A stretch of 64,000 nt of DNA from Solibacillus sp040273735 (GTDB lineage: Bacteria > Bacillota > Bacilli > Bacillales_A > Planococcaceae): positions 1-64,000 of the forward strand of contig NZ_JBELZM010000006.1 in NCBI RefSeq assembly GCF_040273735.1. The letters are read 5' to 3'. The translations under genes were made by a program, and so were the position numbers. This document shows positions 43,137 through 50,855 of the stretch, in pieces. The number at the start of each line of letters is the position of its first letter. The stretch's first letter is position 1. The notes below the pieces were generated by a model. It did no database searches, had not been told where the DNA came from, and saw only the letters and a program-made list of their open reading frames with translations.

Positions 43137-44414
43137 TTATGCATTATTCTTTGTATTAATGACAATGGACTCTTTACGAATATTTGCACCGATTGCACAC
43201 AGCTTTTCGATCAATGAACTATAGCCGCGTTCAATATGGTAAATATCGTGAATTTCAGTTTCACCTTTAGCGATAAGTCCAGCCAATACTAATGCAGCAC
43301 CCGCGCGTAAATCAGTTGCCGTTACCGTGGATCCTTCCAAAGATGCAGGCCCTTGAATGATGGCCGTATTGCCTTCAACACGAGTTTTTGCATTCATACG
43401 TCGCAGTTCATCTATATGTTTGAAACGGGCAGAATAAATCGTATCTGTAATCATCGATGTACCTTCTGCCTGTGTCATTAATACAGATAAAGGCTGTTGA
43501 ACATCAGTCGGGAATCCTGGATAGACAAGTGTTTTTACATCAACTGCCTGCAGTTTCGTCTGCTTGGAAATGAAGATGCTTTCTTCATTCTCTTCAACAC
43601 TTACACCCATTTCGCGAAGTTTCGCTGTAACGGCTTCCATGTGAAGCGGAATAACATTATCGACGAGTACACCATCACCTATCGCTGCAGCCATAATCAT
43701 AAATGTAGCTGCTTCAATTCGGTCCGGTATAATTGTATGTTTTGTACCCTTTAGCTCATCGACACCTTCAATACGAATAACGCTCGTTCCTGCCCCTTTA
43801 ATGTTGGCACCCATATTCGTTAATAGTGTCGCAACATCAATAATTTCAGGCTCTTTCGCTGCATTTTCGATGGTAGTTTTCCCTTTTGCACGCACTGCCG
43901 CCAGCATAATATTAATTGTAGCGCCGACACTTGCAACATCCAGATAAATCTTCGCACCGATTAGTTCTTCTGCGCGTAAATAAATGGCACCGTGCTCATT
44001 TGTTACTTTTGCTCCTAAAGCTTCAAAACCTTTAATATGCTGATCAATTGGACGCGGCCCTAAAAAACACCCGCCTGGCATGCCGATTACCGCTTGTTTA
44101 AAACGTCCCAGCATGGCACCCATCATATAATAGGAAGCACGTAATTTTTTTACATTGCCGTTTGGCAGCGGCATCGCAACCATTTTTGATGGATCAATCG
44201 TCATCTTGCCATTTTCAAATGTTACTTCGCCGCCAATTTCTTCTAGTAGTGCTTTTAACGTCCATGCATCTGAAATCTCTGGAATTCCTCCAATAGTAAC
44301 GGAAGAATCAGCCAAAATTGATGCAGGAATTAAAGCAACTGCGCTATTTTTTGCACCGCTAACGGTTATTTTACCTTTTAGACGATTTCCGCCTTGAATT
44401 TTATAAACATCCAT
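43137..44414 (-). CDS. murAB: UDP-N-acetylglucosamine 1-carboxyvinyltransferase MurAB (MurZ)
   Basis: The second MurA paralogue, 425 residues. The catalytic Cys is near 116 (MPGGCFLGPRP), with GAKNSAVALIP and the GFPTDVQQPLSVL segment. In B. subtilis this copy is dispensable when MurAA is present. Position next to glpX, tal and fbaA identifies it as MurAB. Repeat R1-D lies about 30 bp upstream in its leader, in the sense orientation, with GGGAG as the ribosome site. Confidence 0.95.
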   Translation of the reverse strand: MDVYKIQGGNRLKGKITVSGAKNSAVALIPASILADSSVTIGGIPEISDAWTLKALLEEIGGEVTFENGKMTIDPSKMVAMPLPNGNVKKLRASYYMMGAMLGRFKQAVIGMPGGCFLGPRPIDQHIKGFEALGAKVTNEHGAIYLRAEELIGAKIYLDVASVGATINIMLAAVRAKGKTTIENAAKEPEIIDVATLLTNMGANIKGAGTSVIRIEGVDELKGTKHTIIPDRIEAATFMIMAAAIGDGVLVDNVIPLHMEAVTAKLREMGVSVEENEESIFISKQTKLQAVDVKTLVYPGFPTDVQQPLSVLMTQAEGTSMITDTIYSARFKHIDELRRMNAKTRVEGNTAIIQGPASLEGSTVTATDLRAGAALVLAGLIAKGETEIHDIYHIERGYSSLIEKLCAIGANIRKESIVINTKNNA

Positions 44415-44445
44415 TTTGTGTTCTCCCTTACATTGGACAAAATTT

Positions 44446-44581
44446 CATCTTCGTTCAGCAGACATCTACAGACATCCGCTGAATGAAGATGAGCTTCCGG
44501 CAGATGTCACAGATTTTTTAAAGGATGTTTTTTGAGTAAACTCAAAAAAATCTGGACACAATTACGCCCGATGCGTAATTG
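44446..44581 (-). repeat. R1 structured intergenic repeat, copy D
   Basis: Read on the minus strand it starts CAATTACGCA-TCG-GGCGTAATTG. It continues with CCAGATTTTTTTGAG... and AAAAAATCTG, then TGACATCTGCCGGAAGCTCA, and ends in the CATCTTCATTCAGC/GCTGAACGAAGATG hairpin with a longer loop. It is the only copy sense to a flanking minus-strand gene (murAB). Confidence 0.85.
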
Positions 44582-44612
44582 ATATTAAGTAGAATGCTGT
44601 GAGGTATTCTTA

Positions 44613-45263
44613 TTATTTCCCTTCACGCTTTGCCCAATCCGCTAAAAATCCTTCGATTCCTTTGTCTGTTAATGGATGATTAAACAGTTGCTGTAAAACT
44701 TTGTATGGAGTTGTTGAAATATGTGCGCCAGCTAATGCAGCTTGCGTAATATGTTGCGGGTGACGAATAGATGCGGCAATAATTTCCGTGTCAATTTCGT
44801 GGATAGCAAACATTTCAGCAATTTCACGGATTAATTCTACGCCATCTTGACCAATATCATCTAAACGTCCTAAGAACGGAGATACATAAGATGCACCAGC
44901 ACGTGCTGCCATCAATGCTTGGTTTGCAGAGAAAATTAATGTTACGTTCGTTTTAATCCCTTTTTCAGAGAAGTGTTTACATGCTTTTAATCCTTCCGGT
45001 GTCATTGGAAGTTTTACTGTAATATTCGGGTGAATCGCTGCCAATTCTTCCCCTTCACGAATCATTCCTTCAGCGTCTAAAGAAATTACTTCACCAGAAA
45101 CCGAGCCGTTTACTAGCTCAGCAATTTCACGTAAGCGGTCGTGGAAATTCACGCCTGATTCTTTTGCCACTAATGATGGGTTTGTCGTTACACCTGATAG
45201 AATCCCCCAAGAGTATGCTTCTTTAATTTCGTCAAAGTTTGCTGTATCAATAAAAAATTTCAT
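44613..45263 (-). CDS. tal: Transaldolase, fructose-6-phosphate aldolase-like
   Basis: A 216-residue short transaldolase (TalC/FSA family). It has the FIDTANFDEIKEA start, the GVTTNPSLV loop and the Schiff-base Lys in NITVKLPMTPEGL; YVSPFLGRLDD follows. Enzymes of this length act as transaldolases in Bacillus (YwjH) or as fructose-6-P aldolases in E. coli; the former is favoured by context. ATG 45261-45263. Confidence 0.92.
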   Translation of the reverse strand: MKFFIDTANFDEIKEAYSWGILSGVTTNPSLVAKESGVNFHDRLREIAELVNGSVSGEVISLDAEGMIREGEELAAIHPNITVKLPMTPEGLKACKHFSEKGIKTNVTLIFSANQALMAARAGASYVSPFLGRLDDIGQDGVELIREIAEMFAIHEIDTEIIAASIRHPQHITQAALAGAHISTTPYKVLQQLFNHPLTDKGIEGFLADWAKREGK

Positions 45264-45298
45264 TATAATAGCCTCCGATTTACATTTGATTATAAAAA

Positions 45299-45329
45299 CA
45301 CATCTCGCTCAATTTGTGAACGAGATGTC
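45299..45329 (-). terminator. Terminator between fbaA and tal
   Basis: On the minus strand ACATCTCG pairs with CGAGATGT (extended by GTTC/GAGC), followed by GTTTTTATAATC. It lies just upstream of tal, so tal has its own promoter or is attenuated. Confidence 0.75.
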
Positions 45330-45350
45330 TTATGTTGAAAAACACGTGTT

Positions 45351-45392
45351 CACAAAGAAAAGTACGCTTATTTTGTGCACTTTTCTTTTGTG
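45351..45392. repeat. Inverted repeat between fbaA and tal
   Basis: CACAAAGAAAAGT and ACTTTTCTTTTGTG (one bulge) with a 15-base loop. No T-run follows. Role unknown. Confidence 0.5.
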
Positions 45393-45417
45393 GATTCATT
45401 ATTCCGCAATTAATTGG

Positions 45418-45457
45418 TAATAATTTATCTGCCTTGAAAGCGTAGCGGCAGAGGCAA
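45418..45457. repeat. R2 intergenic repeat, copy 1
   Basis: A 40-base element matching 46946-46985 at 36 of 40 positions, with the shared core GAAAGCGTAGC. Its TGCCTT...GAGGCA arms pair. It sits between fbaA and tal. Confidence 0.75.
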
Positions 45458-45487
45458 GCTCTAGTGAATGAAGTTTCACTCTATCAA

Positions 45488-46342
45488 TTAAGCTTTTCCA
45501 GAGCTGCCGAATTCGCGCATTTTACCGATTACTGTCGCTTTAATCGCTTCACGAGCTGGACCTAAATATTTACGTGGATCATATGTTTTCTTATCATTTT
45601 CTAAAAATTCACGGATCACTTTCGTTGCCGAGATTTGGTTTTCAGTGTTGACATTAATTTTTGCTGTACCTAAAGAAATTGAACGTTGAATATCTTTTGT
45701 TGGAATACCTGTTCCACCATGTAATACTAACGGAACATCTGTTAACGTTGAGATTTCTTCCATTTCAGTAAATCCTAAGTTTGGTTCGCCTTTGTAAGGA
45801 CCGTGAACAGAACCTAATGCTGGAGCTAAACAGTCGATACCTGTAGCTTCAACTAGTGCTTTACATTCCTGCGGGTTTGCGTACATAATGCCACCAATGA
45901 CACCGTCTTCCTCGCCGCCTACAGTACCAAGTTCCGCTTCAACAGATACACCTTTTGCATGTGCATAGTCGACAACTTGTTTAGTCGTTTCAATATTTTC
46001 TTCGAATGGATGGTGTGAAGCGTCAATCATAACAGAAGAGAAACCAGCATCGATCGCTTCTTTACATTTATCGAAGCTTGAACCATGATCTAAATGAATT
46101 GCAACTGGAACAGTGGTTTTGTAGCTTTCCATTAAGCCTTCAACCATTTTTACTACAGCAATGAAACCGCCCATATATTTTCCGGCACCTTCAGAAACAC
46201 CTAGAATTACCGGTGATTTTTCTTCTTCTGCTGCTTGTAAAATGGCTTGTGTCCATTCTAGGTTGTTAATATTGAATTGACCTACTGCATAACCTTCCGC
46301 TTTTGCTTTAATTAACATTTCTTTCATTGAAACTAATGCCAT
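45488..46342 (-). CDS. fbaA: Class II fructose-1,6-bisphosphate aldolase
   Basis: A zinc aldolase of 284 residues. Zinc ligands are visible in HLDHGSS (His-Asp-His), with GSVHGPYKG and the LHGGTGIP phosphate loop; MIDASHHPFEEN also matches. It cleaves FBP in glycolysis and works in reverse in gluconeogenesis with GlpX. A good AGGAGG ribosome site precedes ATG 46340-46342. Confidence 0.97.
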   Translation of the reverse strand: MALVSMKEMLIKAKAEGYAVGQFNINNLEWTQAILQAAEEEKSPVILGVSEGAGKYMGGFIAVVKMVEGLMESYKTTVPVAIHLDHGSSFDKCKEAIDAGFSSVMIDASHHPFEENIETTKQVVDYAHAKGVSVEAELGTVGGEEDGVIGGIMYANPQECKALVEATGIDCLAPALGSVHGPYKGEPNLGFTEMEEISTLTDVPLVLHGGTGIPTKDIQRSISLGTAKINVNTENQISATKVIREFLENDKKTYDPRKYLGPAREAIKATVIGKMREFGSSGKA

Positions 46343-46485
46343 TATTAAAATCCTCCTCGAAGATACATAAATAGTTTGCTGCTATAAAAACATAGTTTGC
46401 GCAAAATGTTTTTTTAAGTATTTTTTTCATCGTCTATTCTATGCAAAATCACATGAATGGACAAAAACATTTAGATTAATCATAA

Positions 46486-46514
46486 CAAAAACAGACAGTA
46501 TGCGCTACTGCCTG
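46486..46514 (-). terminator. Terminator of spo0F
   Basis: On the minus strand CAGGCAGTA pairs with TACTGTCTG (one G-T), followed by TTTTTGTTATG. Confidence 0.85.
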
Positions 46515-46529
46515 CTCGCCTGTTTCATT

Positions 46530-46901
46530 TTATATTTTTTCAGTCTTTTCTACTAATTTATTAACTTCATCACGTACTTCAAAAATATTAAAAGGTTTGG
46601 TAAAGTATTTCATCACGCCTAACTCGTTCGCTCTGTCCATCATATGCTGTTCCACATAAGCAGTCATCATCATTACAGGCAGCTCCGGGTGATCTTCTTT
46701 CAAACGGGCTAGAATCTCCAGTCCGTCCATTCCGGGTATTTTCATATCCAGCAAAACGCAATCGAGAGTATTTTCCTGTGCAATTTTTATTGCATCAAAT
46801 CCGTTTGCCGCTAAATGAGTTGTGAATCCTTCTTTTTTAAATACTTCATTTAGAAGCATCCTTATCCCCTGCTGATCATCTACTATTAGTATCCCCTTCA
46901 A
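46530..46901 (-). CDS. spo0F: Sporulation phosphorelay response regulator Spo0F
   Basis: A 123-residue stand-alone receiver domain that passes phosphate from sporulation kinases to Spo0B. The acidic pocket is VDDQQG (Asp8, Asp9), the phospho-acceptor Asp52 is in LLDMKIPGMDG, the Thr in MMMTAY and the Lys in YFTKPF. There is no output domain, as expected. TTG 46899-46901 is the start, 6 bases after GGGGGA. It is divergent from ywjG, with an R2 element between them. Confidence 0.95.
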   Translation of the reverse strand: MKGILIVDDQQGIRMLLNEVFKKEGFTTHLAANGFDAIKIAQENTLDCVLLDMKIPGMDGLEILARLKEDHPELPVMMMTAYVEQHMMDRANELGVMKYFTKPFNIFEVRDEVNKLVEKTEKI

Positions 46902-46945
46902 TGTGATCCCCCATTATAATAATAATTTTATCTCGCATTAACGGG

Positions 46946-47113
46946 TAGTAATTTGTCTGCCTCGAAAGCGTAGCTGCAGAGGCAACACTCCCCATAAAGC
47001 CCGATTGATCCGGGCCAACACGATGTTGGTCACACAAGCTTTGTCACAGGACGTGACGGTTTAAGCTCGTGTTCCTTCAAATCAGCAGGGGAGAAATTCC
47101 CTGCTGATTGAAG
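46946..47113. repeat. R2 intergenic repeat, copy 2, with a multi-hairpin tail
   Basis: Positions 46946-46985 repeat copy 1 (36/40). The tail has successive inverted repeats: GCCCG/CGGGC, CCAACA/TGTTGG, GTCAC/GTGAC and a final long hairpin (47075-47090 with 47099-47113, arms ending CAGCAGGG/CCCTGCTG). The last hairpin resembles the final stem of R1. It fills the spo0F-ywjG divergent gap. Confidence 0.75.
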
Positions 47114-47182
47114 TTGCATTTTATATAGTTACATTCTATTACTAAATTGATTTCCCCTCTTTTATAGAGAGAGTTTGTGCTT

Positions 47183-47211
47183 TTGCTTTTTTATGTGCAC
47201 AATTTTATAAT
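47183..47211 (+). promoter_or_regulatory. Sigma-A promoter of ywjG
   Basis: TTGCTT (47183-47188), a 17-base spacer and TATAAT (47206-47211), ending 17 bp before the ywjG start. Confidence 0.7.
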
Positions 47212-47228
47212 AACTTTGAGGTGTAAAT

Positions 47229-47801
47229 ATGTCTAAAATTTTAACTACGCAATTAACAGGCCTTCTACAGCGCATTCAGCAAACTGAAGAAGAATCTATT
47301 GAAGAAACTGCACGATTATTGGCACAGGCGGCAATCGGACAAGGAACAATTTACTTTGCGGCATTTGGTGAAATGGAAGCTGTTGTATTTAATGCAGAGC
47401 TTGGCGAAGGTAAATTTGCTAAGTTTGCACGTTATACAGAAAATGTTGAACTTTTGCCTGCTGACCGTATAATTATTTTTACTCGACATGCTACAGATGA
47501 ACAAGCATTAAAGCTTGCTCACCAACTGCATGCAGAGTTCATCCCATTTGCAGCTGTCGCAAGTGAAGTGGCCGGCGATGACAATCCGTTAAGCGATCTT
47601 GCTTATACGTATATTTCATTGAAAGTGCGGGGCGGCATTTTACCGCATCCTACAAAGCTCGGCGAACGCATCGTATTTCCGCATCTTATTGCAGCTTTAT
47701 ATATTTATGAAGCGATTAAGATGGAATTCGATGAAATGCTCGTGGACGATGATGATGAAGATGACGAGTTAATGGACAGCCATCCGTCACCATTCGCATA
47801 A
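47229..47801 (+). CDS. ywjG: DUF2529-family protein YwjG
   Basis: A 190-residue conserved protein with a SIS-like alpha/beta appearance (ADRIIIFTRHATDEQAL; GILPHPTKLGERIVFPH) and an acidic tail VDDDDEDDEL. It is recognised by its opening KILTTQLTGLLQRIQ and its position between spo0F and pyrG. Function is unknown. GAGGTG precedes ATG 47229. Unlike its neighbours it is on the plus strand. Confidence 0.82.
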   Translation: MSKILTTQLTGLLQRIQQTEEESIEETARLLAQAAIGQGTIYFAAFGEMEAVVFNAELGEGKFAKFARYTENVELLPADRIIIFTRHATDEQALKLAHQLHAEFIPFAAVASEVAGDDNPLSDLAYTYISLKVRGGILPHPTKLGERIVFPHLIAALYIYEAIKMEFDEMLVDDDDEDDELMDSHPSPFA

Positions 47802-47807
47802 TTTATC

Positions 47808-47847
47808 GACGACTCTTCTGACCTATTGGCATAAGAGTCGTCTTTTT
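47808..47847 (+). terminator. Terminator of ywjG
   Basis: GACGACTCTT pairs perfectly with AAGAGTCGTC, followed by TTTTTATG. Confidence 0.93.
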
Positions 47848-47865
47848 ATGTAATCAATTAATTCT

Positions 47866-47899
47866 TAAAAAAAGCACGTCCCTTAAAACAGGACATGCT
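47866..47899 (-). terminator. Terminator of pyrG
   Basis: On the minus strand AGCATGTCC pairs with GGACGTGCT (one wobble), followed by TTTTTTTAAG, eight bases after the pyrG stop. Confidence 0.9.
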
Positions 47900-47906
47900 A
47901 AATTCA

Positions 47907-49511
47907 TTACTTTTTATTGTTAAACGCAGCGCCAACAAACTCACGGAATAGTGGTTGCGGGCGTTGTGGACGTGAAATTAACTCTGGGTGGAACTGGCCA
48001 GCCACAAAGAATTTCTTCTCCGGTAACTCAACAATTTCTACTAATTTATTGTTAGGAGATAATCCTGAGAATACCATACCTTCCGCTTCCATTGCTTCAC
48101 GGAATTCATTGTTGAACTCGTAACGGTGACGGTGACGTTCATACACTAGCTCTTCACCATTGTAAGCCGCACGTGCACGAGATCCTTCTTTTAATTTACA
48201 TGGATATAGACCAAGACGTAATGTTCCGCCGATATCAGTATCCTCTGTTTGATCCGGTAAGAAATCGATAATAGGGTACTTCGTGTTTTTGTCCAGTTCT
48301 GTTGAATGCGCACCTTCTAAGCCCATAACATTACGTGCAAATTCTACAGTTGCCATTTGCATTCCCAGGCAAATACCGAAGAACGGTACATCGTTTTCAC
48401 GTGCATAACGAATCGATTCAATTTTTCCTTCAACACCACGGTCGCCGAAACCACCTGGCACTAAAATACCGTCTGCTTGTCCCAGCAATTCATCAACATT
48501 TTCCGCTGTAATATGCTCCGCATTGATCCAGTCAATTTCGATATCTGAATTGTATACATAACCTGCATGTTTTAATGCTTCTACAACTGAAATATAAGCA
48601 TCTTGCAATTCTACATATTTCCCTACTAAAGCGATACGTGTTTTGTGCTCCAGGTTTTTCACTAAATGTACAAGTTCTTTCCAATCTGTCATATCCGCTT
48701 TTGGCGCTGTAACGCCGAAATGATCAAGAACGATTTGGTCAAAGCCTTGTGCATGAAGGTTTAATGGCACTTCATATAAATGTTCTGCATCACGTGATTC
48801 GATAATATCAGAAGGTCTTACGTCACAGAATAACGCAATTTTTTCTTTCATTTCTTGTGGCACTGGTTGCTCTGTACGTAAAACGATAATATTCGGCTGT
48901 ATACCTAATGAACGTAACTCTTTTACAGAGTGTTGTGTCGGTTTAGTTTTCATTTCACCCGCTGCTGCGATATAAGGCATTAACGTACAGTGGATGTACA
49001 TTACATTTTCATGACCTAAATCACGGCGCATTTGACGAATCGCTTCAAGGAATGAAAGTGATTCAAAGTCACCTACTGTACCACCGATTTCCGTAATAAC
49101 AACATCGGCAGAAGTCTCACGTCCAGCACGTTGTACGCGATCTTTAATTTCATTTGTTACGTGAGGAATTACTTGAACAGTACCACCATTGTAATCACCG
49201 CGGCGCTCTTTATTTAGTACCGATTGATATACTTTACCTGAAGTAACAGTTGAGTGTTTACCAAGATTAATATCGATGAAACGCTCATAGTGACCTAAAT
49301 CCAAGTCTGCTTCTGCACCATCATCAGTAACGAAAACTTCACCGTGCTGGTACGGGCTCATTGTACCTGGATCAATATTTAAATATGGATCGAATTTTTG
49401 AATTGTTACTTCCAATCCACGATTTTTTAATAAACGACCTAAAGATGCTGCTACTATCCCTTTACCAAGTGATGAAACTACCCCACCTGTTACGAAAATA
49501 TACTTTGTCAT
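47907..49511 (-). CDS. pyrG: CTP synthase
   Basis: Aminates UTP to CTP with glutamine and ATP. The 534-residue product has the N-terminal synthetase domain (KYIFVTGGVVSSLGKGI; DPYLNIDPGTMSPYQHGEVFVTDDG) and a C-terminal class I glutaminase with FFGICLGMQ (nucleophile Cys) and QFHPE. AGGAGG precedes ATG. Expression is predicted to be controlled by the leader attenuator at 49601-49646. Confidence 0.97.
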   Translation of the reverse strand: MTKYIFVTGGVVSSLGKGIVAASLGRLLKNRGLEVTIQKFDPYLNIDPGTMSPYQHGEVFVTDDGAEADLDLGHYERFIDINLGKHSTVTSGKVYQSVLNKERRGDYNGGTVQVIPHVTNEIKDRVQRAGRETSADVVITEIGGTVGDFESLSFLEAIRQMRRDLGHENVMYIHCTLMPYIAAAGEMKTKPTQHSVKELRSLGIQPNIIVLRTEQPVPQEMKEKIALFCDVRPSDIIESRDAEHLYEVPLNLHAQGFDQIVLDHFGVTAPKADMTDWKELVHLVKNLEHKTRIALVGKYVELQDAYISVVEALKHAGYVYNSDIEIDWINAEHITAENVDELLGQADGILVPGGFGDRGVEGKIESIRYARENDVPFFGICLGMQMATVEFARNVMGLEGAHSTELDKNTKYPIIDFLPDQTEDTDIGGTLRLGLYPCKLKEGSRARAAYNGEELVYERHRHRYEFNNEFREAMEAEGMVFSGLSPNNKLVEIVELPEKKFFVAGQFHPELISRPQRPQPLFREFVGAAFNNKK

Positions 49512-49600
49512 ACAAATTCCTCCTTCTTTTAAAACAAATTAGAAAAACACTCTATTGCTTCCTAAATGCAAGGGAATGTTTTTCTAACTAAAAACGCATG

Positions 49601-49646
49601 AAAAAATAAAAAACGCTCCTCCTGCACTATTTTGCAGGGGGAGCGT
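49601..49646 (-). promoter_or_regulatory. pyrG leader attenuator (CTP-sensing, poly-G type)
   Basis: On the minus strand ACGCTCCCCCTGCA pairs with TGCAGGAGGAGCGT and a long T-run (TTTTTTATTTTTT) follows. The transcript is predicted to start at GGGCTCC near 49683. In B. subtilis pyrG, low CTP causes extra G residues at the 5' end (GGGC start), and these pair with the C/U-rich arm of the terminator and prevent its folding. The CTCCCCC arm here fits that mechanism. Confidence 0.8.
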
Positions 49647-49692
49647 ATAACTTATACGGTCAATCTCCTTTTTAAAGGAGCCCAAGTAAAAG

Positions 49693-49719
49693 ATTATACG
49701 GAACTGAAATAGAAGTCAA
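49693..49719 (-). promoter_or_regulatory. pyrG promoter
   Basis: TTGACT (49714-49719), a 15-base spacer and TATAAT (49693-49698) on the minus strand. The GGGC start run is 9 bases further on. Confidence 0.75.
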
Positions 49720-49746
49720 GAACTTTCAATTTCCAAAGTGAAAATC

Positions 49747-50331
49747 TTATTTTAAATCTTCGTCTTCTTCTAGTTCCTCATCTAACTCTTCATCTATTTC
49801 TTCTTCATCATCATCCTCGATAATAAATGTATCATCTTCATCGATTAGTTCTTCATCGATGTCAGGATCGATTTCTTCAATGTCTTCTTCAACGAAGTCG
49901 ATGTCTTCATCCACTTCTTCCTCTTCTTCCTCGTCATCAACGAATTCATCGTAATCTTCCTCGAATAATACATCCTCTTCTTCAAGGTCGATGATTTCAT
50001 CTTCATCTTCGTCGTCAACAGCTTTTGCTTTCTTCTTACGTGTCTTAATTGTTGGCGCTGTTTCTTCTTCGATTGTTTCTACTTTATACCACTCACGTAA
50101 ACCCCAGCCATTTTCATGGTTTAATAAGAAACGGCCTTCTACATTTAAGTCTGTATAAAATTGCACTAAACGGGATTTTAATTCTTCATCCGAAATACCA
50201 TTTAATGCTTGAATTCCTTTTAATAATTCATTTAACGGCATTGCTTGTTTTTTGTCTTCTAGTAGTGCGTATGCTAAGTCGATTAATGACTCTTCTGCTA
50301 ATTGTTCATCTGTCATACCACGAAAGTTCAA
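49747..50331 (-). CDS. rpoE: RNA polymerase delta subunit
   Basis: A 194-residue protein. The N-terminal winged-helix HARE-HTH domain (about 1-85, GRFLLNHENGWGLREWY) is followed by a short basic patch (TRKKKAKA) and an 80-residue, almost purely Asp/Glu, disordered tail. Delta speeds RNA polymerase recycling and alters promoter selectivity. The frame opens at 50355, but TTG 50329-50331 aligns with the B. subtilis start (MNFRGMTDEQ) and lies 9 bases from AAAGGA. Confidence 0.93.
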   Translation of the reverse strand: MNFRGMTDEQLAEESLIDLAYALLEDKKQAMPLNELLKGIQALNGISDEELKSRLVQFYTDLNVEGRFLLNHENGWGLREWYKVETIEEETAPTIKTRKKKAKAVDDEDEDEIIDLEEEDVLFEEDYDEFVDDEEEEEEVDEDIDFVEEDIEEIDPDIDEELIDEDDTFIIEDDDEEEIDEELDEELEEDEDLK

Positions 50332-50369
50332 ATCGTGCACGTCCTTTCCATTCATACATGTCTATTTAT

Positions 50370-50438
50370 CAATTACGACTCGGCGTAATTGCGTTTGGAT
50401 TCGTCTTCCAAATCCTTAACATCTGCCGAAGATCTTAT
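50370..50438 (+). repeat. R1 structured intergenic repeat, copy E (short)
   Basis: First hairpin CAATTACGAC TC GGCGTAATTG (one mismatch); shortened middle hairpin ATTTGG/CCAAAT in its own version; box-like ACATCTGCCGAAGATCTTA. The last hairpin is missing, so this is a decayed or truncated copy, upstream of rpoE. Confidence 0.7.
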
Positions 50439-50524
50439 ACCAATTCTTCCGTTGCTTGTACAACAACTGGATGGATATAAGCATAATACCCATTATATAC
50501 AAACATGCTATCACTATGCTAGTT

Positions 50525-50683
50525 TCATTTCTTGTTTTTTAAATTTGTTACTTTTTTATAGGCAACATAAAATAAAATGAAGGATAAAAGCAGCAAAGGG
50601 ATTGCTGCTAGTTGTCGGTTATATAAAAAGAAGGTTGCGATTAGGCATGCTAAAATTAAAATATAATGTACATACTGTTGCAC
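50525..50683 (-). CDS. Small two-helix membrane protein (52 aa)
   Basis: I do not recognise the family. GTG 50681-50683 follows AAGGAAGGTG by about 8 bases and opens a 52-codon frame ending at 50525. The product starts MQQYVHYILILACLIATFFL and has two hydrophobic segments (about residues 5-21 and 26-42) joined by YNRQ, then a Lys/Asn-rich cytoplasmic tail (YKKVTNLKNKK). The ribosome site and topology argue for a real gene. It stands alone between icmF and rpoE. Confidence 0.65.
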   Translation of the reverse strand: MQQYVHYILILACLIATFFLYNRQLAAIPLLLLSFILFYVAYKKVTNLKNKK

Positions 50684-50855
50684 TATTGCGCACCTTCCTT
50701 CATCAGATCGTCCATGTATTTACTAGTATAACGAAAATTCCCGCACTCGTGGTATTCTAAGTTCATTTTTTTGCATTTTTTTCTAATAACTAAGTAAATA
50801 AGGCTAGTTATTAAGTTGTTTTCCGCAATGCTACAAACAATAATTCTGTCTTACC

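Noticed and set aside
46913..46918. TATAAT just before spo0F as its promoter
   Set aside because: It would place the transcript start within 4 bases of the start codon and inside the ribosome site; a sigma-H promoter further upstream is expected but not evident.
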